Source of the DNA: Actinomycetospora sp. TBRC 11914
GTDB lineage: Bacteria > Actinomycetota > Actinomycetes > Mycobacteriales > Pseudonocardiaceae
Length of the DNA stretch: 64,000 nt
Direction: 5' to 3'
NCBI RefSeq assembly: GCF_012933465.1
Contig: NZ_JABBND010000014.1
Location: 62,001 to 126,000, forward strand
Position 1 is the first letter of the stretch, and the number at the start of each line of letters is the position of its first letter. Positions 1 to 9,577 of the stretch are shown here, one piece after another. The position numbers and the translations under genes were made by a program. Below the pieces are notes generated by a model that did no database searches, had not been told where the DNA came from, and was given only the letters and a program-made list of their open reading frames with translations.

Positions 1-1448
<1,448 letters not shown>

Positions 1449-1450
1449 TC

Positions 1451-1804
1451 ATGTCGCAGGACACGGACACCGGTCAGCAGCGTCGCTCCTCCACCGGCCA
1501 GGACATGCGGGCGCTCGCGAGCAAGTCCTTGACGCTCGCCGCCTCGGTGATCCGCATCCTGACGGTCATCTTCGCGGCGATCCTGGTCATCCACGTGGTG
1601 CTGACGGTGGCCTCGGCCAACCCGACCAACGGCATCACGACGTTCTTCGCGAGCGCGGCGAACAACCTGACGCTCGGGATCGGCGACCTCTTCCTGCCGG
1701 CCAACGAGTCGCTCAAGGTGATCCTCAACTACGGCCTCGCCGCCGTGGTCTGGTTGATCATCGGCGTGATCATCGCCCGCATCCTCAACGCGCTCGCCCC
1801 CTGA
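1451..1804 (+). CDS. Small two-helix membrane protein, unknown function
   Basis: A 117-aa protein that I do not recognise as a named family. After a polar N-terminus (MSQDTDTGQQRRSSTGQ) it has a hydrophobic segment at about residues 27-50 (SVIRILTVIFAAILVIHVVL), a polar middle and a second hydrophobic segment near the C-terminus (YGLAAVVWLIIGVIIARIL), so it is probably a two-pass inner-membrane protein. The ATG at 1451 is preceded by CATGAT 7 nt upstream, consistent with a leaderless message. It is divergent from leuA and precedes ask; nothing in the sequence links it functionally to either. Confidence 0.75.
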   Translation: MSQDTDTGQQRRSSTGQDMRALASKSLTLAASVIRILTVIFAAILVIHVVLTVASANPTNGITTFFASAANNLTLGIGDLFLPANESLKVILNYGLAAVVWLIIGVIIARILNALAP

Positions 1805-1850
1805 CACGGGGGCCGGACCACATCTCCCGGACCACCCCGGGGCGCTCGGT

Positions 1851-1856
1851 TAGGGT
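1851..1856 (+). promoter_or_regulatory. Probable -10 of ask-asd operon
   Basis: TAGGGT at 1851-1856 would start transcription near 1863, giving a 5' UTR of about 60 nt before the ask GTG. No clear -35 is visible. Confidence 0.35.
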
Positions 1857-1925
1857 TGAGGACCGGTTCGGCACGCCGCCGGACCGAGGTCCCGTGGAAC
1901 CCCGAAGAGCCGGAGGTCGGTCGAG

Positions 1926-3191
1926 GTGGCGCTCGTCGTCCAGAAGTACGGCGGGTCGTCCGTCCAGTCCGCGGAGCGCATCAAGCGCGTGGCGGAACGG
2001 ATCCTGCGCACCCGCAAGGACGGCAACGACGTCGTCGTGGTCGCCTCCGCGATGGGGGACACCACCGACGAGCTCACCGACCTCGCGATCCAGGTGCACC
2101 CCAGCCCGCCGCCGCGCGAGCTGGACATGCTCCTGACGTCGGGTGAGCGCATCTCCAACGCGCTGCTGGCGATGGCGATCAACGCCCTCGGGGGTCGGGC
2201 GCGGTCGTTCACCGGCTCCCAGGCCGGGATGATCACCACGGGCAAGCACGGCGACGCGCGGATCCTCGACGTCACGCCGGGCCGCATCCACGCCGCGCTC
2301 TCCGAGGACGGGATCGCGCTCGTCGCCGGCTTCCAGGGCGTGAGCGCGGACTCCCGCGAGATCACGACGCTCGGCCGCGGCGGCTCGGACACCACGGCGG
2401 TCGCCATGGCGGCCGCGATGAAGGCCGACATCTGCGAGATCTACACCGACGTCGACGGCGTCTACTCGGCCGACCCGCGCATCGTCGGAGACGCCAAGCT
2501 GCTCGAGACCATCACCTACGAGGAGATGCTCGAGATGGCGGCCTGCGGGGCGAAGGTGCTGCACCTGCGCGCGGTGGAGTACGCGCGCCGCGAGGGCGTG
2601 CCGCTGCGGGTCCGCTCGTCGTACACCGACCAACCCGGCACGACGATCGTCGGGTCCATCGAGGAGCTCAGCGTGGAACAGGCGGTCCTGACCGGGGTGG
2701 CCCACGACCGGTCCGAGGCCAAGGTGACCGTCGTCGGCGTCCCCGACCAGCCGGGGTTCGCGGCGCGCATCTTCCGCGCCGTCGCCGACGTCGACATCAA
2801 CATCGACATGGTGCTGCAGAACATCTCGCACCTGAAGACCGGCAAGACCGACGTGACGTTCACGCTCCCGGTCAAGGACGGTCCGAAGGCGGTGGAGGCG
2901 CTCGCCGCCGTGCAGGCCGAGGTCGGCCACGAGGAGGTCGTCTACGACGAGCACGTCGGCAAGGTGACGCTCGTCGGTGCGGGGATGCGCAGCCACCCCG
3001 GGGTGACCGCGACGTTCTGCGAGTCGCTCGCCCAGGCCGGGGTGAACATCGAGATGATGAACACCTCGGAGATCCGCATCTCGGCCCTCATCCGCGACAC
3101 CCAGCTCGACGACGCCGTGCGTGCGCTGCACGAGGCCTTCGACCTCGGCGGGGACACCGAGGCCGTCGTGCACGCCGGCACCGGTCGGTAA
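1926..3191 (+). CDS. ask: Aspartate kinase (alpha subunit)
   Basis: Phosphorylates L-aspartate, entry step to lysine, methionine, threonine and diaminopimelate. The 421-residue protein starts with the kinase signature [12 protein letters not shown] at the N-terminus, carries the [11 protein letters not shown] nucleotide/substrate motif near residue 140, and ends with two ACT domains (from about residue 265: [17 protein letters not shown], and from about 345: [16 protein letters not shown]). GTG at 1926 follows a GTCGAGG ribosome site. Length and architecture match the Corynebacterium/Mycobacterium lysC type, in which an internal start makes a separate beta subunit. It is followed 12 nt later by asd, an arrangement conserved in actinobacteria. 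Feedback inhibition by lysine plus threonine is expected from the family. Confidence 0.96.
   Translation: MALVVQKYGGSSVQSAERIKRVAERILRTRKDGNDVVVVASAMGDTTDELTDLAIQVHPSPPPRELDMLLTSGERISNALLAMAINALGGRARSFTGSQAGMITTGKHGDARILDVTPGRIHAALSEDGIALVAGFQGVSADSREITTLGRGGSDTTAVAMAAAMKADICEIYTDVDGVYSADPRIVGDAKLLETITYEEMLEMAACGAKVLHLRAVEYARREGVPLRVRSSYTDQPGTTIVGSIEELSVEQAVLTGVAHDRSEAKVTVVGVPDQPGFAARIFRAVADVDINIDMVLQNISHLKTGKTDVTFTLPVKDGPKAVEALAAVQAEVGHEEVVYDEHVGKVTLVGAGMRSHPGVTATFCESLAQAGVNIEMMNTSEIRISALIRDTQLDDAVRALHEAFDLGGDTEAVVHAGTGR
2673..3191 (+). CDS. Internal in-frame start: aspartate kinase beta subunit
   Basis: In-frame GTG at codon 250 ([10 protein letters not shown]) is preceded by a strong GAGGAG ribosome site at 2661-2666 with 6-nt spacing. 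It would yield a 172-aa protein consisting only of the two ACT domains. In Corynebacterium glutamicum lysC the beta subunit starts at the same alignment point (VEEAVLTGVA), giving an alpha2beta2 regulatory enzyme. The internal site is seen directly; production of the beta chain is inferred by homology. Confidence 0.75.
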   Translation: MEQAVLTGVAHDRSEAKVTVVGVPDQPGFAARIFRAVADVDINIDMVLQNISHLKTGKTDVTFTLPVKDGPKAVEALAAVQAEVGHEEVVYDEHVGKVTLVGAGMRSHPGVTATFCESLAQAGVNIEMMNTSEIRISALIRDTQLDDAVRALHEAFDLGGDTEAVVHAGTGR

Positions 3192-3203
3192 GGAGACCAG
3201 GCA

Positions 3204-4259
3204 GTGACCACCCTCGCCATCGTCGGCGCCACCGGTGCGGTCGGCTCCGTCATGATCGACATCATCAACGCCCGCGAGTCGGTGCCGTGGTCGGAGATCC
3301 GGCTCATCGCCTCGCCGCGCTCGGCCGGCCGCCGGCTGACGGTCCGGGGCCGGGAGATCGAGGTCGTCGCGCTGTCCGCCGAGGCCTTCAACGGCGTCGA
3401 CATCGCGATGTTCGACGTGCCCGACGAGGTCAGCGCCACGTGGGCCCCCGTCGCCGCCGAGCACGGCGCGATCGCGGTCGACAACTCGGGCGCGTTCCGG
3501 ATGGACCCCGAGGTGCCGCTCGTGGTGCCCGAGGTGAACGCCGAGGCCGCCCACACCCGACCCAAGGGCATCGTCTCCAACCCGAACTGCACGACGCTGT
3601 CGATGATGGCCGCGATCGGGGCGCTGCACCGGGCGTTCACCCTCACCGAGCTCGTCGTCGCCTCGTACCAGGCGGCGTCCGGGGCCGGCCAGGAGGGCAT
3701 CGACCGGCTGCAGGCCGAGATGTCGGCCGTCGCGGGCAAGGGCGTCGGGCACCGGGCGGGCGACGTCCGCGAGGCGCTGGCCGCGGCCGGGCTCGGCACG
3801 GACTCGCCGTTCCCCGCCCCGCTGGCGCTCAACGTGGTGCCGTGGGCCGGGTCGTGGCGCGACGGCGGGTGGTCCTCGGAGGAGCTCAAGGTCCGCAACG
3901 AGTCCCGCAAGATCCTCGGGATCGACGACCTCAAGGTCTCGGCCACCTGCGTCCGGGTCCCGGTCGTGACCACCCACGCGCTCGCCGTCCACGCGACGTT
4001 CGACGCGCCGGTGGACGTCGAGACCGCTCGGCAGGTGTTCGCCGCGCAGCCCTCGATCGTGCTCGTCGACGAGCCGCGCGAGGGCCGCTTCCCGACCCCG
4101 GCCGACGTCGTCGGGGAGGACCCCACCTACGTGGGCCGCATCCGGCAGGCGCTGGACTTCCCGAACACGCTCGACTTCTTCGTGTGCGGCGACAACCTGC
4201 GCAAGGGCGCGGCGCTCAACACCTACGAGATCGCCGAGGAGCTCGTCCGGAGCCGCTGA
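3204..4259 (+). CDS. asd: Aspartate-semialdehyde dehydrogenase
   Basis: NADPH-dependent reduction of aspartyl phosphate to aspartate semialdehyde, the step after aspartate kinase. The 351-aa protein has the N-terminal Rossmann motif [12 protein letters not shown] (residues 5-16) and the active-site cysteine in SNPNCTT (Cys129). GTG at 3204 is preceded by AGGAGA at 3191-3196, overlapping the ask stop codon, so the two genes are almost certainly co-transcribed and translationally coupled. Length fits the family. Confidence 0.96.
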   Translation: MTTLAIVGATGAVGSVMIDIINARESVPWSEIRLIASPRSAGRRLTVRGREIEVVALSAEAFNGVDIAMFDVPDEVSATWAPVAAEHGAIAVDNSGAFRMDPEVPLVVPEVNAEAAHTRPKGIVSNPNCTTLSMMAAIGALHRAFTLTELVVASYQAASGAGQEGIDRLQAEMSAVAGKGVGHRAGDVREALAAAGLGTDSPFPAPLALNVVPWAGSWRDGGWSSEELKVRNESRKILGIDDLKVSATCVRVPVVTTHALAVHATFDAPVDVETARQVFAAQPSIVLVDEPREGRFPTPADVVGEDPTYVGRIRQALDFPNTLDFFVCGDNLRKGAALNTYEIAEELVRSR

Positions 4260-4313
4260 GGGCGCCGGTCTCACCCAGGGCCGGTCGGCGACGGACCATC
4301 GCTGACACGGCCC

Positions 4314-4380
4314 CATGATCACCAGGGCGACGAGGTCGTGGACGCGGGCCGTCCAGGAGCTCGTCCGGTCGGTGATCATG
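4314..4380. repeat. 67-nt imperfect palindrome after asd
   Basis: CATGATCACC (4314-4323) and GGTGATCATG (4371-4380) are perfect 10-bp inverted repeats. Inside them GACGAG pairs with CTCGTC and GGAC with GTCC, so the whole element can fold as one interrupted stem. It lies between asd and the Fur gene, both rightward. It may terminate asd transcription or be a REP-like repeat; there is no T tract. Confidence 0.6.
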
Positions 4381-4400
4381 AGCCGGGAGCGGCCCTTTTC

Positions 4401-4429
4401 TTGACTGGTTCCAATCTGGGTGGCAGCGT
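4401..4429 (+). promoter_or_regulatory. Promoter and operator of the Fur-family gene
   Basis: TTGACT (4401-4406) is a good -35; the -10 17 bp on (CAGCGT, 4424-4429) is weak. The -35 overlaps GACTGGTTCCAATC (4403-4416), a near-palindrome that recurs as GACTGGAACCATTC before dps, suggesting autoregulation by the peroxide-sensing repressor. Confidence 0.55.
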
Positions 4430-4438
4430 GATGTCGTC

Positions 4439-4927
4439 ATGACGATCAGCAGCGAGCGCCCCGGCGGCGCCTCCGATGTCGCCCCGCGAGACCCGCGGCA
4501 CGACATCGGGGACGTCGTGTCCGCGCTGCGCGCCGTGGGACTGCGGGTCACCGCGCCCCGCCGGGCGGTGCTCACGGCGCTCGCCGACCACCCCCACGCC
4601 ACGGCCGACGCGGTGGCCACCGCCGTCCGCGGCGAGCTCGGGTCGGTGTCCACGCAGGCGGTCTACGACGTCCTCGCGGCGTGCGTCGACGCCGGTCTGG
4701 TGCGGCGCATCGAGCCGGCCGGGTCGGCGGCGCGGTACGAGACGCGGACGGGCGACAACCACCACCACGTGGTCTGCCGCTCCTGCGGACGCACGGCCGA
4801 CGTCGACTGCGTGGTCGACGAGCGCCCGTGCCTGACGCCGTCCGACGACCACGGGTTCGTGATCGACGAGGCCGAGGTCGTGTTCTGGGGGCTCTGCCCC
4901 GCATGCCGGACCACCCCGAGCGGGTAA
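4439..4927 (+). CDS. Fur-family peroxide regulator (FurA/CatR/PerR type)
   Basis: Metal-dependent repressor of 162 aa, probably sensing peroxide. The winged-helix region covers roughly residues 25-100 ([37 protein letters not shown]). The dimerisation part has the HHH cluster at 108-110 and two CxxC zinc pairs, Cys113/Cys116 and Cys153/Cys156, typical of FurA and PerR proteins. The catalase gene follows 47 bp downstream on the same strand, the arrangement known for furA-katG in mycobacteria and catR-catA in Streptomyces. That context, rather than any residue, argues for peroxide rather than iron control. Start ATG at 4439. Confidence 0.9.
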   Translation: MTISSERPGGASDVAPRDPRHDIGDVVSALRAVGLRVTAPRRAVLTALADHPHATADAVATAVRGELGSVSTQAVYDVLAACVDAGLVRRIEPAGSAARYETRTGDNHHHVVCRSCGRTADVDCVVDERPCLTPSDDHGFVIDEAEVVFWGLCPACRTTPSG

Positions 4928-4974
4928 CCGACCCGATCCACCGATCCGCCCTTCCACCACCAGGAGAGGTGACA

Positions 4975-6465
4975 GTGACTTCCGCGAACGACCAGGCGCG
5001 CTACGCCACCGACGACGCCGGCATCCCGGCGCCCAGCCACGAGTTCTCGGCCACCGTCGGCACCAACGGACCGCTGGTGCTGCAGGACCACTACCTCATC
5101 GAGCAGATGGCGAACTTCAACCGGGAGCGCATCCCGGAGCGCCAGCCGCACGCGAAGGGCAGTGGCGCGTTCCTGAAGTTCGAGACCACCCAGGACGTGA
5201 CCGCCTACACCAAGGCCGCCGTGTTCCAGCCCGGCGAGGTCACCGAAGGCATCATCCGGTTCTCCACCGTGGCCGGTGAGCGGGGCAGCCCCGACACCTG
5301 GCGCGACCCGCGCGGCTTCGCGCTGAAGCTGTGGACCCGCGAGGGCAACTGGGACATGGTCGGCAACAACACGCCGGTCTTCTTCATCCGCGATCCCATG
5401 AAGTTCCAGAACTTCATCCGGTCGCAGAAGCGCCTCGCCCGCAACGGTCTGCGCGACCACGACATGCAGTGGGACTTCTGGACGCTCTCGCCCGAGTCGA
5501 AGCACCAGGTCACGTGGCTGATGGGCGACCGGGGCATCCCGAAGACCTGGCGCCACATGAACGGCTACTCCAGCCACACCTACATGTGGATCAACGCCCA
5601 GGGCGAGGAGTTCTGGGTGAAGTACCACTTCAAGTCCGACCAGGGCGTGGAGTGCCTCACCGAGGAGGAGGCCGGCCGCCTCGCCGGTGAGGACGCCGAC
5701 TACCACCAGCGCGACCTGTACGAGGCCATCGAGCGGGGCGAGTTCCCGTCGTGGACCCTCCACGTGCAGATCATGCCGTTCGAGGACGCCAAGACCTACC
5801 GGTTCAACCCGTTCGACCTCACCAAGGTGTGGCCGCACAGCGACTACCCGCTCCACGAGGTCGGGAAGTTGACGCTGAACCGGAACCCGGAGGACTACCA
5901 CACCGAGATCGAGCAGGTCGCGTTCGAGCCGAACAACCAGCCCCCGGGCCTGGGTCTCTCGCCCGACAAGATGCTGCTCGCCCGCGGGTTCTCGTACGCG
6001 GACGCCCACCGCGCCCGCCTCGGGGTCAACTACAAGCAGATCCCGGTGAACTCGCCGCAGGGCACGACGGCGCACCCGTACACCGTCGCGGGCGCGATGC
6101 GGGTCGTGAACGCGCCCGACCCCGTGTACGCGCCGAACACCAAGGGCGGGCCGCAGACCACGGAGACGATCCAGCCGCCGACATGGTACTCCGACGGCGA
6201 GATCCAGCGGGTCGCCTACGTGGCGCACCCCGAGGACTCCGACGAGGGCCAGGCCCGGACGATGATGCTCGAGGTCTGGGACGACGACGCGCGTGACCGC
6301 TTCGTCGAGAACGTCTCCGGCCACCTGTCGAAGGGTGTCGGCGACGACGTGCTCGAGCGCGCCTTCGAGTACTGGAAGTCCATCGACCAGGGCATGGGCG
6401 AGCGCGTCGAGGCGCGCGTCCGTGAGCTGACCGGCAAGGAGCAGAAGGTCCTCTCGCAGAGCTGA
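4975..6465 (+). CDS. katA: Monofunctional haem catalase
   Basis: Decomposes hydrogen peroxide to water and oxygen. The 496-aa length fits the small-subunit catalases. Seen: catalytic His59 in [11 protein letters not shown] (more usually RIPERVVHAKG, so the two residues before His are unusual), Asn131-132 in [12 protein letters not shown], and the haem-ligand tyrosine in [14 protein letters not shown] (Tyr341). GTG at 4975 follows AGGAGA at 4962-4967 with 7-nt spacing; an in-frame GTG two codons upstream is possible but too close to the ribosome site. Probably co-transcribed with, and repressed by, the upstream Fur-family regulator. Confidence 0.95.
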   Translation: MTSANDQARYATDDAGIPAPSHEFSATVGTNGPLVLQDHYLIEQMANFNRERIPERQPHAKGSGAFLKFETTQDVTAYTKAAVFQPGEVTEGIIRFSTVAGERGSPDTWRDPRGFALKLWTREGNWDMVGNNTPVFFIRDPMKFQNFIRSQKRLARNGLRDHDMQWDFWTLSPESKHQVTWLMGDRGIPKTWRHMNGYSSHTYMWINAQGEEFWVKYHFKSDQGVECLTEEEAGRLAGEDADYHQRDLYEAIERGEFPSWTLHVQIMPFEDAKTYRFNPFDLTKVWPHSDYPLHEVGKLTLNRNPEDYHTEIEQVAFEPNNQPPGLGLSPDKMLLARGFSYADAHRARLGVNYKQIPVNSPQGTTAHPYTVAGAMRVVNAPDPVYAPNTKGGPQTTETIQPPTWYSDGEIQRVAYVAHPEDSDEGQARTMMLEVWDDDARDRFVENVSGHLSKGVGDDVLERAFEYWKSIDQGMGERVEARVRELTGKEQKVLSQS

Positions 6466-6518
6466 CCCCACTGCCCGGCGCGGCCCGTCCCCGACCCCGG
6501 GGGCGGGCCGCGCCGTGT

Positions 6519-6562
6519 TTGTGGCCGGCCGCAGCGGGCACCCTAGACTGGAACCATTCCAG
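6519..6562 (+). promoter_or_regulatory. dps promoter with shared operator
   Basis: TTGTGG (6519-6524) and TAGACT (6544-6549) form a -35/-10 pair with a 19-bp spacer. GACTGGAACCATTC (6546-6559) overlaps the -10 and matches the Fur-gene operator at 11 of 14 positions. CTGGAA-CCA-TTCCAG (6548-6562) is also a perfect 6-3-6 palindrome. Confidence 0.6.
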
Positions 6563-6589
6563 AACACGGTCGTGAAGGAGCTGAGCGCC

Positions 6590-7066
6590 ATGGCCACCAC
6601 GCCCATCACCAGCCCGCTCTCCGACGAGGCCCGCGACGCCGTGGGCAGGGTCCTGCAGGACAGCGTCGTCGACTTCGTCGACCTGTCGCTGACCGCCAAG
6701 CAGTGGCACTGGAACGTCGTCGGGAGCAACTTCCGCGAGGCGCACCTGCACCTCGACGAGCTGGTCGACCTCGCCCGGACGTTCACCGACGAGGCCGCCG
6801 AGCGGGCCGCCACCCTGGGGGTGTCGCCCGACGGTCGCGCCGAGACGGTCGCCAAGGACAGCGGACTGCCCACCACCGACGCGGGGTGGCGGACGGTCGA
6901 GGACGTCAACCGCGCCGTCGTCGAGACCCTCGCCGGGCTCATCGCGCGCATGCGCGAGCGCATCGCCGCCACCGAGACGCCCGACCCGGTCACCCAGGAC
7001 CTGCTCATCGCCCAGACGGCGAAGCTCGAGGAGGCCCACTGGATGTGGCAGGCCAAGACGGCCTGA
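6590..7066 (+). CDS. dps: Dps-family ferritin-like DNA-protection protein
   Basis: A 158-aa member of the Dps family, which stores iron by oxidising Fe(II) with hydrogen peroxide and can protect DNA. The ferroxidase-site signature is intact: KQWHWNVVG around His40, then FREAHLHLDEL with His52 and Asp56, and DEAAER near residue 68. Dodecamer formation is expected from the family. GAAGGAG (6574-6580) precedes the ATG at 6590. It sits just after the catalase gene but has its own promoter overlapped by the same operator-like motif found before the Fur-family gene, so all three genes probably form one peroxide-response regulon. Confidence 0.94.
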   Translation: MATTPITSPLSDEARDAVGRVLQDSVVDFVDLSLTAKQWHWNVVGSNFREAHLHLDELVDLARTFTDEAAERAATLGVSPDGRAETVAKDSGLPTTDAGWRTVEDVNRAVVETLAGLIARMRERIAATETPDPVTQDLLIAQTAKLEEAHWMWQAKTA

Positions 7067-7090
7067 CCGCGGGCCCGCCTCCGTTCTGAC

Positions 7091-7135
7091 CGAAGGGCCC
7101 CGTCGCTCGATCTCCTCGAGCGACGGGGCCCTTCG
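7091..7135. terminator. Bidirectional terminator between dps and the SDR gene
   Basis: A perfect 20-bp stem (7091-7110 with 7116-7135) and 5-nt loop TCTCC lies between two converging genes. The stem starts CGAAGGGCCCCG and ends with its exact complement. It can serve both strands. Confidence 0.9.
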
Positions 7136-7201
7136 CTCGTGTCCGGGGATTCCGGCGAGGGGTGCCCACCGCCGGCTCTACCGAGCGACGGTGCCCATCG
7201 C

Positions 7202-8122
7202 TCAGTACTTGGTGGGAGCTCCCTCGGCGAAGTAGTGGCCCTTGTCGAGGTCCTCGATGAGACCCGGGCCGGACGGCGACCAGCCCGTCAGCTCGCGGGT
7301 GATCGCGCTCGACGCCGGGCTGTCGAGCTGCACGAACCCGGCCAGGAACCCGAACTGCTCGCCGGCCTCGTCGGCGCCGACCTGCCGCACCGGGACGTCC
7401 AGGTTCCGACCGATCGCCGCCGCGATGTCGCGGACCGGCACCCCCTCGTCGTCGACGGCGTGCAGCACCGACCCGGCGGGCGCGACCTCGATCGCCAGCC
7501 GGAAGAGCCGGGCGGCGTCGGAGCGGTGCACGGCGGTCCACCGGGCCGAGCCGTCGCCGAGGTACCCGGCGACACCGCGGCGGCGGGCCCCGGCGATGAG
7601 CGTGGGGATGAACCCCGCGTCACCGTCGCCGTGCACGGTCGGGGAGAGTCGCACGACCGAGGAACGCACCCGCGGCGCGAGCCCGAGCACGACGTCGGTC
7701 GACGCCTGGCGCCCGGCGGCCATGCTGTCGGCGCTCGGGACGTCCCGCTCGGTGGCCGGCACCCCGTCCACCGCCAGGCCCAGGACCCCGCCCGCGATGG
7801 TCAGCGCGCCGCCGTCGGGCAGTCCCTCGCCCAGGGCGCGGACGGCCGCGACGTCGGATCCGACGGCGTCGGCGAAGCCGCCGCTGAACGCGATGTCGTG
7901 CTTGAAGGCGAGGTGGACGACGGCGTCGGAGGCGGCGGCCGTCGCGCGCAGGAGGTCGAGGTCGTCGAGCCCGCCCCGGACGGCGGTGGCCCCGGCGGCC
8001 TCGACGGCGGCCGCCGAGGCGTCGGACCGGGCGAGCCCGGTGACCTGGTGCCCGGCGTCGATCAGCTCGGGGACGACGGCGGAGCCGATCCAGCCCGACG
8101 CCCCGGTGACGAACACGCGCAT
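7202..8122 (-). CDS. NAD(P)-dependent epimerase/reductase, SDR superfamily
   Basis: A 306-aa extended-type short-chain dehydrogenase/reductase. The N-terminal cofactor loop VTGASGWIG (residues 4-12) is clear, followed by DAVVHLAFKHD. The substrate is unknown; similar proteins are annotated as NAD-dependent epimerase/dehydratase or 3-beta-hydroxysteroid dehydrogenase-like. The usual YxxxK is not obvious in what I can read, so catalysis is uncertain. ATG at 8122 is preceded by GAAGGGA; an upstream in-frame GTG/ATG region is rejected because it would run into the operator. Divergent from a TetR regulator with twin palindromes between, so it is the likely regulatory target. Confidence 0.85.
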   Translation of the reverse strand: MRVFVTGASGWIGSAVVPELIDAGHQVTGLARSDASAAAVEAAGATAVRGGLDDLDLLRATAAASDAVVHLAFKHDIAFSGGFADAVGSDVAAVRALGEGLPDGGALTIAGGVLGLAVDGVPATERDVPSADSMAAGRQASTDVVLGLAPRVRSSVVRLSPTVHGDGDAGFIPTLIAGARRRGVAGYLGDGSARWTAVHRSDAARLFRLAIEVAPAGSVLHAVDDEGVPVRDIAAAIGRNLDVPVRQVGADEAGEQFGFLAGFVQLDSPASSAITRELTGWSPSGPGLIEDLDKGHYFAEGAPTKY

Positions 8123-8156
8123 GAGAAGTCCCTTCCGACGGAGCTCTCGTCGCCCG

Positions 8157-8204
8157 ATGTCAGCGACTGACATGAGCGTAGCACTCGATGTCAGCGGCTG
8201 ACAT
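8157..8204. promoter_or_regulatory. Twin TetR operators between SDR and TetR genes
   Basis: Two near-identical perfect 7-3-7 palindromes, ATGTCAGCGACTGACAT (8157-8173) and ATGTCAGCGGCTGACAT (8188-8204), are spaced 31 bp, about three helical turns. The first overlaps the start region of the leftward SDR transcript (-10 TACGCT, 8180-8175); the second sits just upstream of the TetR -10 TAGAGT (8208-8213). Best reading: binding sites of the adjacent TetR protein, controlling both directions. Confidence 0.8.
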
Positions 8205-8219
8205 CACTAGAGTGGCGGC

Positions 8220-8786
8220 ATGGGTCGCTGGGTGCCGGGTGCGCGCGGGCGCCTGCAGCGCGCGGCCTTCGAGCTGTTCGCCGAGCGCGGGTTCGAGCAG
8301 ACGACCGTCGCCGAGATCGCGGCCCGGGCCGAGCTCACCGAGCGCACGTTCTTCCGGCACTTCACCGACAAGCGCGAGGTGCTCTTCGCCGGTCAGGACG
8401 AGCTGACCACCCGGATCGTGGCGGCGCTGGCCGCGGCGCCCGCCGAGCTCTCCGCGCTCGACGCGGCGGTGGTCGCCGTCGAGGCCAGCGCGGAGGTCCT
8501 CGGGCCCCGGCCCGACGGGCCCCGCGCCCGGCAGACGGTCATCGACGCCCATCCCGAGCTGCGGGAGCGCGAGCTCATCAAGATGGAGGGCCTGGTCGCG
8601 GCGATCGCCGAGGGGCTCGGGCGGCGGGGCGTGCCCGCGGCGGCGGCGTCACTCGCGGCCTCGAGCGCGGTCGCCGTCTTCCGGATGGGCTTCGAGCGCT
8701 GGATCGGCGACGACGGCGGCCGGGGCGTCGAGGAGCACATCCGCGAGGCGCTCGTCGAGCTCCGCGAGGTGGCCGGCGCCTCGTGA
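8220..8786 (+). CDS. TetR/AcrR-family transcriptional regulator
   Basis: A 188-aa repressor-type protein. The N-terminal helix-turn-helix is typical: RLQRAAFELFAERGFEQTTVAEIAARAELTERTFFRHF is interrupted by no indel and spans residues 11-48. The C-terminal ligand domain is not recognisable beyond family level. TAGAGT ends 6 nt before the ATG, so the mRNA is probably leaderless. It is divergent from the SDR gene and two 17-bp palindromes lie between them, indicating autoregulation and control of that gene. Confidence 0.92.
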   Translation: MGRWVPGARGRLQRAAFELFAERGFEQTTVAEIAARAELTERTFFRHFTDKREVLFAGQDELTTRIVAALAAAPAELSALDAAVVAVEASAEVLGPRPDGPRARQTVIDAHPELRERELIKMEGLVAAIAEGLGRRGVPAAAASLAASSAVAVFRMGFERWIGDDGGRGVEEHIREALVELREVAGAS

Positions 8787-8807
8787 GCACAAGCGACGAA
8801 GTCGCAC

Positions 8808-9572
8808 CTAGGTGAGCGCCCGGGCGAGGTGCGACCGGCTCGCCTGCTCCAGGTGCGTCAGGTCGCTCGCGATGCTGACCCAGGTGAACCCGGCCGCCAA
8901 CCGCTGCGCCGCCACCTCCCCGCTCGGGCAGTGGATCCCGACGGCGACCCCTGCCGCGGCCCCCGCGGCGAGGACCCGCTCCAGCGCGGCGGCGAACGCG
9001 TCGTCCAGCGCCGGGTCCGACGGCGTGGTGCCGCCGAGACCGAGCCGCAGGTCGGACGGGCCGATGTAGAGCCCGTCCACGCCGGGCGTCGCCGCGATCT
9101 CCTCGACGTGCTCGAGCCCCTCGGCCGTCTCGATCATCGGCAGGCAGAGGACCGCGGCGTCGGCCTCGGCCGGCGTCGTCGGGAACCGGAGCTCGGCGCG
9201 GACCGGTCCGTGCGAGCGCCGGCCCGCCGGGGGGTAGCGGCACGCGGCGACGGCGGCCCGGGCCTCGTCGGCGGTGTTCACCATCGGGACGATCACGCCG
9301 GCCGCCCCGACGTCCAGCGCCTGCCCGATCCAGAACTGCCGGTTGTCCTGCACCCGCACGAGGCCGGGGCAGCCGCACGCGTCGAGCGCGGTCATCCCGG
9401 TGAGCAGCGCCCGGTAGTCGAGCAGGCCGTGCTGGGCGTCGAAGCACACGTAGTCGTAGGCCACGCCCTCCGGGTCGGCCCCGGCGATCCGTTCGACGGC
9501 CTGCGGGTTGTCCGAGAGCATCCAGTAGCCCACGGTGCGTCCGCCCCCGCGCAGCTTCTCCGCCAGCGACAT
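8808..9572 (-). CDS. HpcH/HpaI-family aldolase
   Basis: A 254-aa class II aldolase of the HpcH/HpaI (citrate lyase beta-like) family, which cleaves or forms 2-keto-3-deoxy and 4-hydroxy-2-oxo acids using a divalent metal. Seen: FDAQHGLLDY near residue 45, VRVQDNR, GAAGVIVPMVNT, the metal-ligand glutamate in PMIETAEGL and aspartate in LYIGPSDLRLGLG. The natural substrate cannot be told. ATG at 9572 is chosen because AAGGGG lies 8 nt upstream; a GTG at 9581 overlapping the previous stop as GTGA is the alternative. Last gene of a three-gene leftward run with a peptidase and a hydrolase. Confidence 0.88.
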   Translation of the reverse strand: MSLAEKLRGGGRTVGYWMLSDNPQAVERIAGADPEGVAYDYVCFDAQHGLLDYRALLTGMTALDACGCPGLVRVQDNRQFWIGQALDVGAAGVIVPMVNTADEARAAVAACRYPPAGRRSHGPVRAELRFPTTPAEADAAVLCLPMIETAEGLEHVEEIAATPGVDGLYIGPSDLRLGLGGTTPSDPALDDAFAAALERVLAAGAAAGVAVGIHCPSGEVAAQRLAAGFTWVSIASDLTHLEQASRSHLARALT

Positions 9573-9577
9573 CGTGG

